Below, piece after piece: positions 1 to 6,554 of a DNA stretch of 13,426 nucleotides; the first letter of the stretch is position 1; the number at the start of each line of letters is the position of its first letter. The stretch comes from CAYLHS01 sp964383535 (GTDB lineage: Bacteria; Actinomycetota; Acidimicrobiia; Spongiisociales; UBA4744): positions 1-13,426 of the forward strand of contig CAYLHS010000056.1 of the NCBI GenBank assembly GCA_964383535.1, given 5' to 3'. Below the pieces are notes generated by a model. The model was given only the letters and a program-made list of their open reading frames with translations. It was not told the DNA's origin and ran no database searches. The position numbers and the translations under genes were made by a program.

Positions 1-203
1 GTCGCTTCGAGGATGACACAGTCGGCATTGGTTTCGTCTCCGGCTGCCGCTCCGACACGGGCGCCTTCTCGTGTGCCCGCTGCGGCGCCGAGCCAGTCCC
101 TGAATGCGAGACCCCACTCGACGCTGCCAAGGGCGAGCAGCAGGATCAGGGACAGTACCAGTGCGGCTTCGATGGTCGCTGCGCCTCGCTCCCGGCGAAT
201 CAT
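1..203 (-). CDS. TadE-like minor pilin (pseudopilin), partial at the left edge
   Basis: This is the first 67 codons of a gene whose remainder lies beyond the left edge. The N-terminus MIRRERGAATIEAALVLSL is a class III (Tad) pseudopilin signature: a short basic leader, then Gly7 with Glu at +5 (E12) where a prepilin peptidase would cut, then a hydrophobic helix of about 20 residues (about 13-30), followed by the family's 'GTREGARVGA' stretch and a Cys in 'NADCVI'. TadE-type proteins are membrane-anchored minor components of Flp/Tad pilus or secretion machines. The ATG at 203-201 overlaps the TGA of the upstream tadG-like gene (ATGA). I see no Shine-Dalgarno sequence, so translation is probably coupled. 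Family assignment is firm. The subtype (TadE or TadF) and total length cannot be known here. Confidence 0.85.
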   Translation of the reverse strand, partial: MIRRERGAATIEAALVLSLILLLALGSVEWGLAFRDWLGAAAGTREGARVGAAAGDETNADCVILEA

Positions 204-1627
204 GGGTTGGGCACCAGTCGGACGGGATTGCCGATGATCCGGGCGGTCCACGTCGTGCGATCGTGCGGCTGGTTGAGCGCGATGCTCATGTACCACCAGC
301 AGTCCGTCGAGCATGTGTAGGTCGTGGGGATCTGGACGGTGGCGGTGATCCACTGGCCGTTGAAGAGCGGGCTCCCGTTGGAGGTCTGGATGCGACAGGG
401 CCCGGAGCCTCCTTCGCCCGGGGGAGTGGTGTCGTTGCCGTCCTCGTCTTCCGAGTACCAGGAGCAGTTGGCGGTGGACCCGTCAGGCATCTTGACGGTC
501 ATGTAGGCGTTGCCGTTGTCCTCACCGGGGTCGTAGAAATGGAGCTCGAGGATCTTCCCTGCGTGGATCTGAGCCACCTCCGCGAGTTTGAGTGTGCCCG
601 TGGCACCTGGCTGGTTGGTAAAGATCGAGATGTCGTTGATGCCGAAGACTCTCGGATTGGTCCCGGAGTCGACGGAAGCTGCGAGTGAGTATTGGTTGGT
701 TCCCCCGTCGTTGCCGTCTGTCCATACCCGCACAACATAGACCCCTGGTGTGATGGCTCCGGTGAGGTTGCAGAGCTGCGCCCAGCGATTCCGGTAGGTG
801 TAGCTGTATGCGCCGCTGGGAATGTTGAAGCTGCAGCCCGCAATCGCCGGATTGTCCGTCGGGTCGAGTGGCGTCGTGTCGGGTGAGTACAGCTGGTAGT
901 GCGTGTCTGCGCCTCCACCGTCGTCCTGATATCGGTCACCCGTCTGGTAGTTGAAGTCGCCCCGGTCGTAGAACCCGGCGTCGTAGACATACACATTCAA
1001 TCCGGACGAGCCGGAGTCGATATCGATCCCGTAGTAGTAGCCGCTTGGTCGGTACTGCGTGTTCGTCGAGTGGCCGGGCCAGTGGGTCCAGTCGTCATCC
1101 CAGTACCGGGTCGCGAACGCGTCACCGTTGTACTTGTTCGTCTGGGGGCCGGAGATGGCCGCCCAGAGGTTGGGATCCCCCCCTGTGCAGGTCATGCCCG
1201 GCGGATTGCCGGGTGCCTCTCCGAAGCAGTTGTCGGGGCTGCCGAGGGGAACCGGTTTGACATACTCGGCTGTGGAGGTCCGTGAGATGGTGACGTTGTT
1301 GAAGCCGGCGACCCTCAAGAAGAACGTAGGCACGGTTGTCTGGAGGGTCACCTCGAGGCTGTTGTCCGCGAGCGGAACGAGCGAAGTGACGCTGCCGGGG
1401 AAGCCGTTGGCCTCGGCGGCGTCATCGGCGTCACTCTGCGCCTGTGCAAGGAATCCCGGGAGGTCGACTACCCCTGCCAATGCCGCGGCGTCCGCCGCGT
1501 TCTGGAGCCTCGAGGAGCTGAGGTAGAACCAGCCGAGATCGACGGCGAGTGCGGCGAACAGCATGAGCGCGACGATCGACCCTGCCACCCAGACGAGCAC
1601 GGCGCCTTCGTCGGAGTGGCGCCTCAT
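200..1627 (-). CDS. TadG-like pilus-assembly protein with large Cys-rich extracellular region
   Basis: 475 aa. The start is ATG at 1627, because it forms an ATGA overlap with the preceding gene's stop, has GAGG 7 nt upstream, and begins the family-conserved part. The longer reading to 1819 only extends back through the other gene. Residues 8-31 (GAVLVWVAGSIVALMLFAAL) are the Tad-domain membrane helix, followed by the typical 'AVDLGWFYLSSSRLQNAADA' segment. It lacks the Glu+5 of cleaved pseudopilins. Residues about 80-120 are beta-rich. Residues about 130-475 are an acidic, Tyr/Trp/Asp-rich exported region with eight cysteines (134, 147, 265, 286, 388, 411, 439, 443). It appears to hold two beta-sandwich-like parts, about 195-320 (resembling pre-peptidase C-terminal type domains) and about 328-475. 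TadG proteins are surface-side anchors or adhesive parts of Tad machines. The role of the C-terminal region is inference. Confidence 0.85.
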   Translation of the reverse strand: MRRHSDEGAVLVWVAGSIVALMLFAALAVDLGWFYLSSSRLQNAADAAALAGVVDLPGFLAQAQSDADDAAEANGFPGSVTSLVPLADNSLEVTLQTTVPTFFLRVAGFNNVTISRTSTAEYVKPVPLGSPDNCFGEAPGNPPGMTCTGGDPNLWAAISGPQTNKYNGDAFATRYWDDDWTHWPGHSTNTQYRPSGYYYGIDIDSGSSGLNVYVYDAGFYDRGDFNYQTGDRYQDDGGGADTHYQLYSPDTTPLDPTDNPAIAGCSFNIPSGAYSYTYRNRWAQLCNLTGAITPGVYVVRVWTDGNDGGTNQYSLAASVDSGTNPRVFGINDISIFTNQPGATGTLKLAEVAQIHAGKILELHFYDPGEDNGNAYMTVKMPDGSTANCSWYSEDEDGNDTTPPGEGGSGPCRIQTSNGSPLFNGQWITATVQIPTTYTCSTDCWWYMSIALNQPHDRTTWTARIIGNPVRLVPNP

Positions 1628-2169
1628 CCGAATGCCTCGGGTTCCATGCGAACGATGCTGCTCTCGTCGATCACGTAGCTGCCTTTGAACGGAGGGAACC
1701 CGGTGATCCACTTGTGGGTCATCTGGAGCCGGACGCCGATGATGTCGAGCGGGAGCGATCCGGAAACCGTCTGTCTCGATGTCGCAGGCCATGGCTCGGT
1801 GGCGATCCAGTTGTCGCAATCGAGGGGATCGAGGCCCCCACCCTTGTAGTGCCAGACGTTGGTCAGGAAGGAATTCTGGTCCCCATTCGCATCGGCCTCG
1901 TAGATCTGGATGTCGCCCATCCGATCCAGGAATCCACCCGGCAGGAAGTCGACGATCGCGAGAACGATCTCACAGTCGGCGCCGGGCGTCGTTCCGAGAA
2001 ACGCCCCCGTGCGGACGCCTTCGCGGGCCGCCTGCTCGACGGTCAGGAAGTCGTAGAACGCCGTCCCGAACTCCATGATGCCGATGAACAGAAGCAAGAG
2101 GAGCGGCATGACGAGGGCGAACTCAACAAGCGTCGCGCCGTCCTCTCGCCGTCGACAGGTTCTTCTCAT
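1624..2169 (-). CDS. TadE-like minor pilin (pseudopilin)
   Basis: 181 aa, first gene of the tad trio. A basic leader MRRTCRRREDG is followed by 'ATLVEFALVMPLLLLLFIG'. Gly11 precedes the predicted prepilin-peptidase cut and Glu16 is at +5, the hallmark of Tad pseudopilins. The helix spans about 13-32, followed by the diagnostic 'MEFGTAFYDFLTVEQAAREG' segment. The remaining 120 residues are exported and contain Cys at 66 and one further Cys in 'LDCDNW'. I chose ATG 2169 because the basic leader starts here and GAAGGG lies 4-5 nt upstream. ATGs at 2214 and 2229 would add about 15-20 residues without family likeness. The stop overlaps the start of the tadG-like gene by 4 nt. A promoter with 17-bp spacing lies about 70 bp upstream. 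Confidence 0.9.
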   Translation of the reverse strand: MRRTCRRREDGATLVEFALVMPLLLLLFIGIMEFGTAFYDFLTVEQAAREGVRTGAFLGTTPGADCEIVLAIVDFLPGGFLDRMGDIQIYEADANGDQNSFLTNVWHYKGGGLDPLDCDNWIATEPWPATSRQTVSGSLPLDIIGVRLQMTHKWITGFPPFKGSYVIDESSIVRMEPEAFG

Positions 2170-2186
2170 GTGACCCTTCACCTGTT

Positions 2187-2209
2187 GCACCCAGGGGGTG
2201 ACCTGGTGC
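2187..2209 (-). promoter_or_regulatory. Possible leader hairpin before the tad operon
   Basis: GCACCCAGG (2187-2195) pairs with CCTGGTGC (2202-2209) with one bulged base. In the minus-strand transcript this hairpin would end about 17 nt upstream of the ATG at 2169, just above the ribosome-binding site. It could affect translation or mRNA stability. There is no direct evidence of function. Confidence 0.3.
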
Positions 2210-2240
2210 CCCATTCCAGCCCGCAGCACCTAGCGTGGTC

Positions 2241-2269
2241 AACCTACCACTAATTGTGGCGACCGACAA
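2241..2269 (-). promoter_or_regulatory. Candidate sigma70-type promoter of the tad operon
   Basis: On the minus strand, TTGTCG (2269-2264) and TAGGTT (2246-2241) are separated by exactly 17 bp, matching the TTGnnn/TAnnnT pattern of housekeeping promoters. The predicted transcription start is near 2234, giving a leader of about 65 nt before the ATG at 2169. It is the best-spaced pair in the divergent tad/glgC intergenic region. Confidence 0.5.
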
Positions 2270-2328
2270 GGACCCAATTCACCCGGATCACACACGCATC
2301 CAAGGCCAGTATCGCAGCACGAAGCAGC

Positions 2329-2334
2329 TAGCGT
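2329..2334 (+). promoter_or_regulatory. Candidate -10 element of glgC (leaderless)
   Basis: TAGCGT fits TAnnnT and ends 7 nt before the A of the glgC ATG at 2341, so the predicted start of transcription coincides with the start codon. There is no recognisable Shine-Dalgarno sequence and no good -35 element. Confidence 0.4.
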
Positions 2335-2340
2335 TGGGAT

Positions 2341-3564
2341 ATGTCCGTTCGGGTGCTCGCCATAGTCCTGGCCGGGGGCCAGGGCAGCCGTCTGTTTCCT
2401 CTCACGCGTGACCGCGCCAAACCTGCCGTACCGTTCGGTGGCCAGCATCGGCTCATCGACTTCGTTCTGTCGAACCTGATCAATGCCGGGTACCGCAGAG
2501 TGGTGGTACTGACGCAGTACAAGAGCCACAGTCTGGATCGTCACCTCGCGCAAACGTGGAGGCTGTCGCCGCTGCTCGGCAGCTACGTGACGTCGGTCCC
2601 CGCGCAGATGCGGCGCGGGCCGCAGTGGTTCGCCGGCTCGGCCGATGCGATCTATCAGAACCTCAACCTCATCGACGACGAGCGCCCTGACCACGTGCTC
2701 GTGTTCGGGGCCGATCACATCTACCGGATGGATCCGCGGCAGATGCTCGAACAACATCTCGACACCGGGGCAGGTGTGACGGTTGCGGGAATCCCGGTGG
2801 CGATCGAGGAGGCGAGTGGCTTTGGGATCATCGACGCCGACGAGGCCGGGAGAATCGGGCGCTTTCTCGAGAAGCCGGAGACGCCGCCCTCGATGCCGGG
2901 TGATCCGACCAGGGCGTACGCGTCGATGGGCAACTACATCTTCGACACCGACGTGCTCGTGGATGTGCTGCGAGAGGACGCCGACGATGCCGCCACCCGC
3001 CATGATCTTGGCGGCAACATCATCCCGCGTTTGACGGAGCGCGGTGTGGCCTATGTGTACGACTTTGCTTCGAATCGGGTCCCCGGTCAGACGGAGCGCG
3101 AGCGCGGATACTGGCGGGACGTCGGGACGCTGGATTCCTACTACGACGCGAGCATGGACCTGGTAGCGGTAGATCCGGTTTTCGACATGTACAACGAGGA
3201 GTGGCCGATCCTGACCTGGGACTTCCCTCGTTCGCCTGCGAAGTTCGTGCACGATGTGGATGGTCGCCGCGGCCACGCGCTGAATTCTCTCGTGTCCAAC
3301 GGTGCCATCGTCTCCGGTGGGGCCGTGAGGCTCTCGGTGATCTCTCCGAGGGTCAGAGTGCACTCCTACGCGACCGTCGACGGGGCGGTTCTGTTCGAGG
3401 GCGTGTCGGTGGGGCGGGGCGCGATCATTCGCGGAGCGATCATCGACAAGAACGTCGTTGTCCCGGAGGGGTATCGGATCGGTGTCGACCCGGAAGCCGA
3501 CGCCGCACGCTTCACGATGTCGGCGAACGGGATCGTCGTCATCGGCAAGGGGGACCAGCTCTAG
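2341..3564 (+). CDS. glgC: Glucose-1-phosphate adenylyltransferase (ADP-glucose pyrophosphorylase)
   Basis: 407 aa, full length for the bacterial family. It makes ADP-glucose and pyrophosphate from ATP and glucose 1-phosphate, the committed step of glycogen or related alpha-glucan synthesis in the cytoplasm. Visible motifs are the nucleotide-binding loop AGGQGSRLFPLTRDRAKP (11-28), 'RLIDFVLSNLINAG' (37-50), the catalytic-Asp motif GADHIYRMD (D125), the sugar-phosphate motif FLEKP (K178), 'SMGNYIF' (196-201) and YWRDVGT (257-263). A left-handed beta-helix-type C-terminus follows (about 315-378). In E. coli the position after 'FGG' is Lys39, part of the fructose-1,6-bisphosphate activator site. 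Here it is Gln35, so allosteric control probably differs. No other glycogen gene is nearby. It is divergent from the tad operon, and a hairpin overlaps its stop. Confidence 0.96.
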   Translation: MSVRVLAIVLAGGQGSRLFPLTRDRAKPAVPFGGQHRLIDFVLSNLINAGYRRVVVLTQYKSHSLDRHLAQTWRLSPLLGSYVTSVPAQMRRGPQWFAGSADAIYQNLNLIDDERPDHVLVFGADHIYRMDPRQMLEQHLDTGAGVTVAGIPVAIEEASGFGIIDADEAGRIGRFLEKPETPPSMPGDPTRAYASMGNYIFDTDVLVDVLREDADDAATRHDLGGNIIPRLTERGVAYVYDFASNRVPGQTERERGYWRDVGTLDSYYDASMDLVAVDPVFDMYNEEWPILTWDFPRSPAKFVHDVDGRRGHALNSLVSNGAIVSGGAVRLSVISPRVRVHSYATVDGAVLFEGVSVGRGAIIRGAIIDKNVVVPEGYRIGVDPEADAARFTMSANGIVVIGKGDQL

Positions 3565-3580
3565 GCGAGCTGCGCTCGCC
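3564..3580 (+). terminator. GC-rich hairpin at the glgC stop codon
   Basis: GGCGAGC-TGC-GCTCGCC is a perfect 7-bp stem with a 3-nt loop, beginning on the last base of the TAG. No U-tract follows. Another GC-rich palindromic stretch (GGCGC...GCGCC, about 3585-3605) comes right after. It is a plausible U-less terminator of the kind discussed for actinobacteria. Confidence 0.45.
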
Positions 3581-3708
3581 CTCAGGCGCTCGCTGTGCTC
3601 GCGCCGTTCTCAATTGAGGGTTCTCGGTACGAACGCGCCCGAAAGCAGTGCGGGACCTCAGGGCGAGATTCCCACCGGGAGCCGGAAACCGACTACCGAC
3701 AGAGGCCG

Positions 3709-3727
3709 CTGAAGGCAACGTCTTCAG
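3709..3727 (-). terminator. Hairpin over the stop codon of the GNAT-like gene
   Basis: CTGAAG (3709-3714) and CTTCAG (3722-3727) form a perfect 6-bp inverted repeat around a 7-nt loop. The TGA of the minus-strand gene (3726-3724) lies inside one arm. No U-tract is present. It may end transcription of the lipid operon, opposite the glgC hairpin. Confidence 0.35.
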
Positions 3728-4854
3728 AGAGTCCTTCTGTACACCCTGTGATTCTTGTGGGGGATGCCGCCGAACTTCATCAGATCGCTGCGCATCTGTA
3801 CAGCGGTCTCAGCGATCTGGATGAGTTCGTAGCGATCGAAACCCGCCCGTCGGAACACCTCGGCGAGTTCCCGGTACAAGAGGGCGTTGCCTCCTCGTCG
3901 CTGGTACTCGGGGAGAATGCCGATGCCGTTTCCGACGACCCACGGGCTGCTGCGAAGCTCCCGAAGCAATGCGAACGTTCCCCGGGAGAGTAGATGCCCG
4001 CCCATGCGTTGGAGTGAGCCCGAAACATCGGGGAAGGTGAGGACGAACCCCACGGGCTCGTCCTCCTCCGTAACGATCAGCTTCAGAAGATCGGGCCTCG
4101 CGACCGGGAGGATCTGCTTGACGACGAACTTGATCTCCGCCTCGGTGAGGGGTACGTACTCCCAGTTGTCGACGAACGAGCTGTTGTAGGTTCGGGCAAT
4201 CCGTTCGGCCCATCGGTAGATCTCCCATCGAGAGCTGAACTGGTGGACTCGGAGGCCCGATCGAGTTGCTGCACGTTCGGCGATCCTCGAGATTCGTGGA
4301 TCGAGAGCGAATGTCGACGAGTCGATGACGTGAGAGATGAAATCGACTTCCTTGGTGAAGCCGTTCTCTTCGGCGAGCCGGTTGTAGTACGGGAAGTTGT
4401 ACGCCAGCATGGTCATGGTCTGGCGGTGTTCGTAGCCTCGCTGCAGGAACCCATACGGATCGAACGGGCTCAGTCCTTTCGGTCCGATCACGGCGCTCAA
4501 CCCACGATCGGATGCCCAGCGAAACACTGCTTCGAACAGCGCCGCTGCTGCCTCAGAGTCATCCTCGACATCGAAGAAGTAGAACTCGGCCTCCGTGGTG
4601 TCGTGCACATCGTTGAAACGGGTATTCTCGAGTGCGCCTATGCGACCGACGTCCCGTCCGTCGCGCACCGCTATGAAGAACTCGGCGAATGAATGCTCAT
4701 AGAAGGGGTGCTTCTTCGGGTTGAGCATCGTGGCGATGTCCATCTTCAACGGTGGCACCCACTGCTCGTCGTGCTCGTACAGACGGTAGGGGATATCGAT
4801 GAACCGCTTGACCTGCCCCTTGTCGACGACGTCCACCCTCTCGATGGTGAGCAT
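3724..4854 (-). CDS. GNAT-fold acyltransferase, YghO-like (uncharacterised)
   Basis: 376 aa, third gene of the lipid operon. The ATG at 4854 is preceded by AGAGGAGG about 9 nt upstream and lies 2 nt after the previous stop. The longer open frame upstream only shadows the phosphatidyltransferase. The N-terminal third carries 'FIDIPYRLYEHDEQWVPPL' (18-36) and 'AVRDGRDVGRIGALEN' (62-77), which I recognise from the uncharacterised YghO-type family. The C-terminal domain has a GNAT acyl-CoA loop, GILPEYQRRGGNALLYREL (312-330). GNAT enzymes move an acyl group from acyl-CoA to an amine, so an N-acylation step is plausible. The position beside two lipid enzymes suggests a lipid amine substrate. Some bacterial ceramide synthases are also described as GNAT-like, but I cannot show that relationship here. 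Confidence 0.7.
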   Translation of the reverse strand: MLTIERVDVVDKGQVKRFIDIPYRLYEHDEQWVPPLKMDIATMLNPKKHPFYEHSFAEFFIAVRDGRDVGRIGALENTRFNDVHDTTEAEFYFFDVEDDSEAAAALFEAVFRWASDRGLSAVIGPKGLSPFDPYGFLQRGYEHRQTMTMLAYNFPYYNRLAEENGFTKEVDFISHVIDSSTFALDPRISRIAERAATRSGLRVHQFSSRWEIYRWAERIARTYNSSFVDNWEYVPLTEAEIKFVVKQILPVARPDLLKLIVTEEDEPVGFVLTFPDVSGSLQRMGGHLLSRGTFALLRELRSSPWVVGNGIGILPEYQRRGGNALLYRELAEVFRRAGFDRYELIQIAETAVQMRSDLMKFGGIPHKNHRVYRRTL

Positions 4855-4856
4855 CC

Positions 4857-5528
4857 TCAGTCGCCTCCTCTGTCTTCCACCGCCAGACCACGAGCCTCTC
4901 TGATCACCGACGCCAGAAAGACGGTGATCAACGCGGCGGCGAGTGCCCCAATAGCCATGTCGTACACCACGACAGTACCAATCGGCGTCGAGATCGAGTG
5001 GATTCCGGCGAAGAACAGGATCGCGTTGAACACAATGATGGCGACTCGTACTTCCGTGGGGCCGATTCGACCGTACGAGAGCTGGAAGACACCGCGAACG
5101 TAGGTGGTCAGGTAGACGTAGACCGACATGAGCAGGTAGCCGACGAGAGCCACGGCGGCCACACTGAACGACACGTAGGGTGACAATCCCAAGCCGAGAG
5201 CGACGAGTGTCTCGCTGATCCCGTCGACGGCGTGGTCGACGAAGTATCCGTAGCGAGGTCGTTCGATGTGCCTGTACCTCGCGATGGTCCCGTCCAGCGA
5301 GTCCCCGAACCAGTTGATGACCAGGCCGAGACTCGCGAGCCACAGGAACCAGGCCGACAGGTTGCTCGCCCAGTAGCCGGCGAACGTCATGACCGATCCG
5401 GCGATGCCGATGTACGTGAGTGTGTCGGGGGTCACTCGATCCGGTAGGTGACGGGCGAACCATTGAAGGGCCGGGCGCTCCAAGCGCCCCAGGAAGATAT
5501 CGTTCACCCGTTCGTGTGACGATGTCAC
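4857..5528 (-). CDS. CDP-alcohol phosphatidyltransferase family membrane enzyme
   Basis: 223 aa from a GTG at 5528 whose last bases overlap the stop of the previous gene (GTGA). GGAG lies 8 nt upstream. A GTG at 5567 would add 13 residues without support. The family joins a CDP-activated lipid to an alcohol (glycerol phosphate, inositol phosphate, serine and similar) at the cytoplasmic membrane face. The catalytic motif is clear: GDSLDGTIAR (75-84), then G94, D98 and D102 in 'GYFVDHAVD'. The gap between AR and G is nine residues, one more than the classic 7-8. Several hydrophobic segments flank it (about 38-56, 58-74, 103-130, 150-172, 180-205). The alcohol cannot be told from the sequence. 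The partners suggest a non-standard phospholipid. Confidence 0.88.
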   Translation of the reverse strand: MTSSHERVNDIFLGRLERPALQWFARHLPDRVTPDTLTYIGIAGSVMTFAGYWASNLSAWFLWLASLGLVINWFGDSLDGTIARYRHIERPRYGYFVDHAVDGISETLVALGLGLSPYVSFSVAAVALVGYLLMSVYVYLTTYVRGVFQLSYGRIGPTEVRVAIIVFNAILFFAGIHSISTPIGTVVVYDMAIGALAAALITVFLASVIREARGLAVEDRGGD

Positions 5529-6427
5529 TGGGAGGTCTCCGGCCACACGGAGAAGAACATCAGCCACTGGTCCGGATGCTCGCGAATCATCGCTTCGGCC
5601 TCTTTCAGTGTTGCTTTCCAGAGAGATTCGGCGGGATTGGCGCCGTCCATCGTTCGTGGGTCGAGCTGTCGCACGAGGTTCAGACGGTACCGCCTGTCGG
5701 GCAGTCGTTCCACCCAGATGATCTGCAGGAGCGAGTCGGTAGAAGCCGCGAGTCGCGCGAAACCGTCCCAGAGACGAGCCGGCTTGCCGAAGAAGTCCGC
5801 GGTCTGTGCTCGTCTTCCTCGTGGGGGAGGACGGTCGAGCGAGGTGAAGACGATTCCGCCTGCCCGTAACCGTTCGGCGGCTTGGCGTAGCGCGTCGCCC
5901 GATGACGGCGTGAGAATGAGTCCCTCCGTGGAGCGGAGGTCGTTGACGAGCTCATACCCGGATGGAGGCAAGGCATAGGAGAGCACCTGCACCTCGTAGG
6001 ATGCCGAACCCGCAGCAAATCCGATACCTCCAAGATCCTGAGTACCGAGATGGGGAGCGACAACGAGCAGTCCACGGCCGTGCCTCGATGCCGGATCAAG
6101 AACATCCCAGATTCCCTGCGACATGTCGACGAGGCGACGATTCTCGTGAGCCGGGGCCCCAAGCGCTCGAAAGAAATCGAACGTGCCGCTTGCAGACTGG
6201 AAGAGGACCTCTGATACGAGGGCGTCGAGGCGGTGGTCGTCGGGTTTCGTGTCGAGAACCACGCTCAGATTGGAGCGAACGATCCTCGTCATGTGAGAGT
6301 CGCGACGTGCGATGAAGTGGGTGACGATCCTGATCAGACGGTGGCCCAGCCGGCGGGGGAGGAGCCGGCTCAGACGGATCGTGAGGCGTGTTCCGGTGCC
6401 GGTGGTGAGGAAGTGCTGCAGATTCAC
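5525..6427 (-). CDS. LpxL/HtrB/PatA-like lysophospholipid acyltransferase
   Basis: 300 aa from a GTG at 6427 (VNLQHFLTTG). This matches the usual length of the family, and a longer upstream frame (to 6661) has no family likeness. The active-site HX4D motif is APHLGTQD with H126 and D131. A C-terminal 'HPDQWLMFFSVWPE' (284-297) matches the family's PeQWxW region. The first 40 residues are amphipathic or hydrophobic and basic ('RLLPRRLGHRLIRIVTHFIA'), suiting peripheral membrane attachment. These enzymes acylate lipid A in Gram-negatives and phosphatidylinositol mannosides in mycobacteria (PatA). No mannosyltransferase is next to it here, so the acceptor is open. It is the first gene of a coupled operon: its TGA overlaps the phosphatidyltransferase GTG. 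Confidence 0.85.
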   Translation of the reverse strand: MNLQHFLTTGTGTRLTIRLSRLLPRRLGHRLIRIVTHFIARRDSHMTRIVRSNLSVVLDTKPDDHRLDALVSEVLFQSASGTFDFFRALGAPAHENRRLVDMSQGIWDVLDPASRHGRGLLVVAPHLGTQDLGGIGFAAGSASYEVQVLSYALPPSGYELVNDLRSTEGLILTPSSGDALRQAAERLRAGGIVFTSLDRPPPRGRRAQTADFFGKPARLWDGFARLAASTDSLLQIIWVERLPDRRYRLNLVRQLDPRTMDGANPAESLWKATLKEAEAMIREHPDQWLMFFSVWPETSQ

Positions 6428-6436
6428 GACGGGCGC

Positions 6437-6465
6437 AGGGTAGCTCTCACTGGCCCCGCAGTCCT
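6437..6465 (-). promoter_or_regulatory. Candidate promoter of the lipid operon
   Basis: On the minus strand, AGGACT (6465-6460) and TACCCT (6442-6437) are 17 bp apart. The GAC core and the TAnnnT pattern fit a sigma70-type promoter. The predicted start is about 2-3 nt before the GTG at 6427, so the mRNA would have almost no leader. Confidence 0.4.
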
Positions 6466-6541
6466 CTGCTCCCGGTCTGCGACCACACGGCATCCGATGC
6501 GAAGAGCCGACTACGGGGTGCCGGCGATTGCGGGCGCCCGT

Positions 6542-6547
6542 TACGCT
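6542..6547 (+). promoter_or_regulatory. Candidate -10 element of the thioesterase gene (leaderless)
   Basis: TACGCT fits TAnnnT and is followed by 7 nt and then the ATG at 6555, predicting a transcript that begins at the start codon or one base before it. No Shine-Dalgarno sequence is visible. The -35 region is not recognisable. Confidence 0.4.
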
Positions 6548-6554
6548 CTTGGAC

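Larger units (their letters stand above)
2225..2337. repeat. Pair of near-identical 12-mers in the tad/glgC divergent region
   Basis: AGCACCTAGCGT (2225-2236) and AGCAGCTAGCGT (2323-2334) match at 11 of 12 positions in the same orientation, 98 bp apart. The first covers the predicted transcription start of the tad operon. The second contains the predicted -10 hexamer of glgC. They could be operator half-sites for a shared regulator or a chance similarity. Confidence 0.3.

Noticed and set aside
2239..3363. 374-codon minus-strand open frame opposite glgC
   Set aside because: It is antisense to a well-conserved enzyme, and the His/Arg/Val-rich translation has no recognisable family.
4855..5463. 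N-terminal extension of the GNAT-like protein by 203 codons
   Set aside because: The extra part is a frame-shifted reading of the phosphatidyltransferase gene. ATG 4854 has a strong SD and family-like N-terminus.
5529..5567. Earlier GTG start of the CDP-alcohol transferase at 5567
   Set aside because: It would overlap the previous gene by 43 nt, while GTG 5528 gives the GTGA overlap with an SD at 8 nt.
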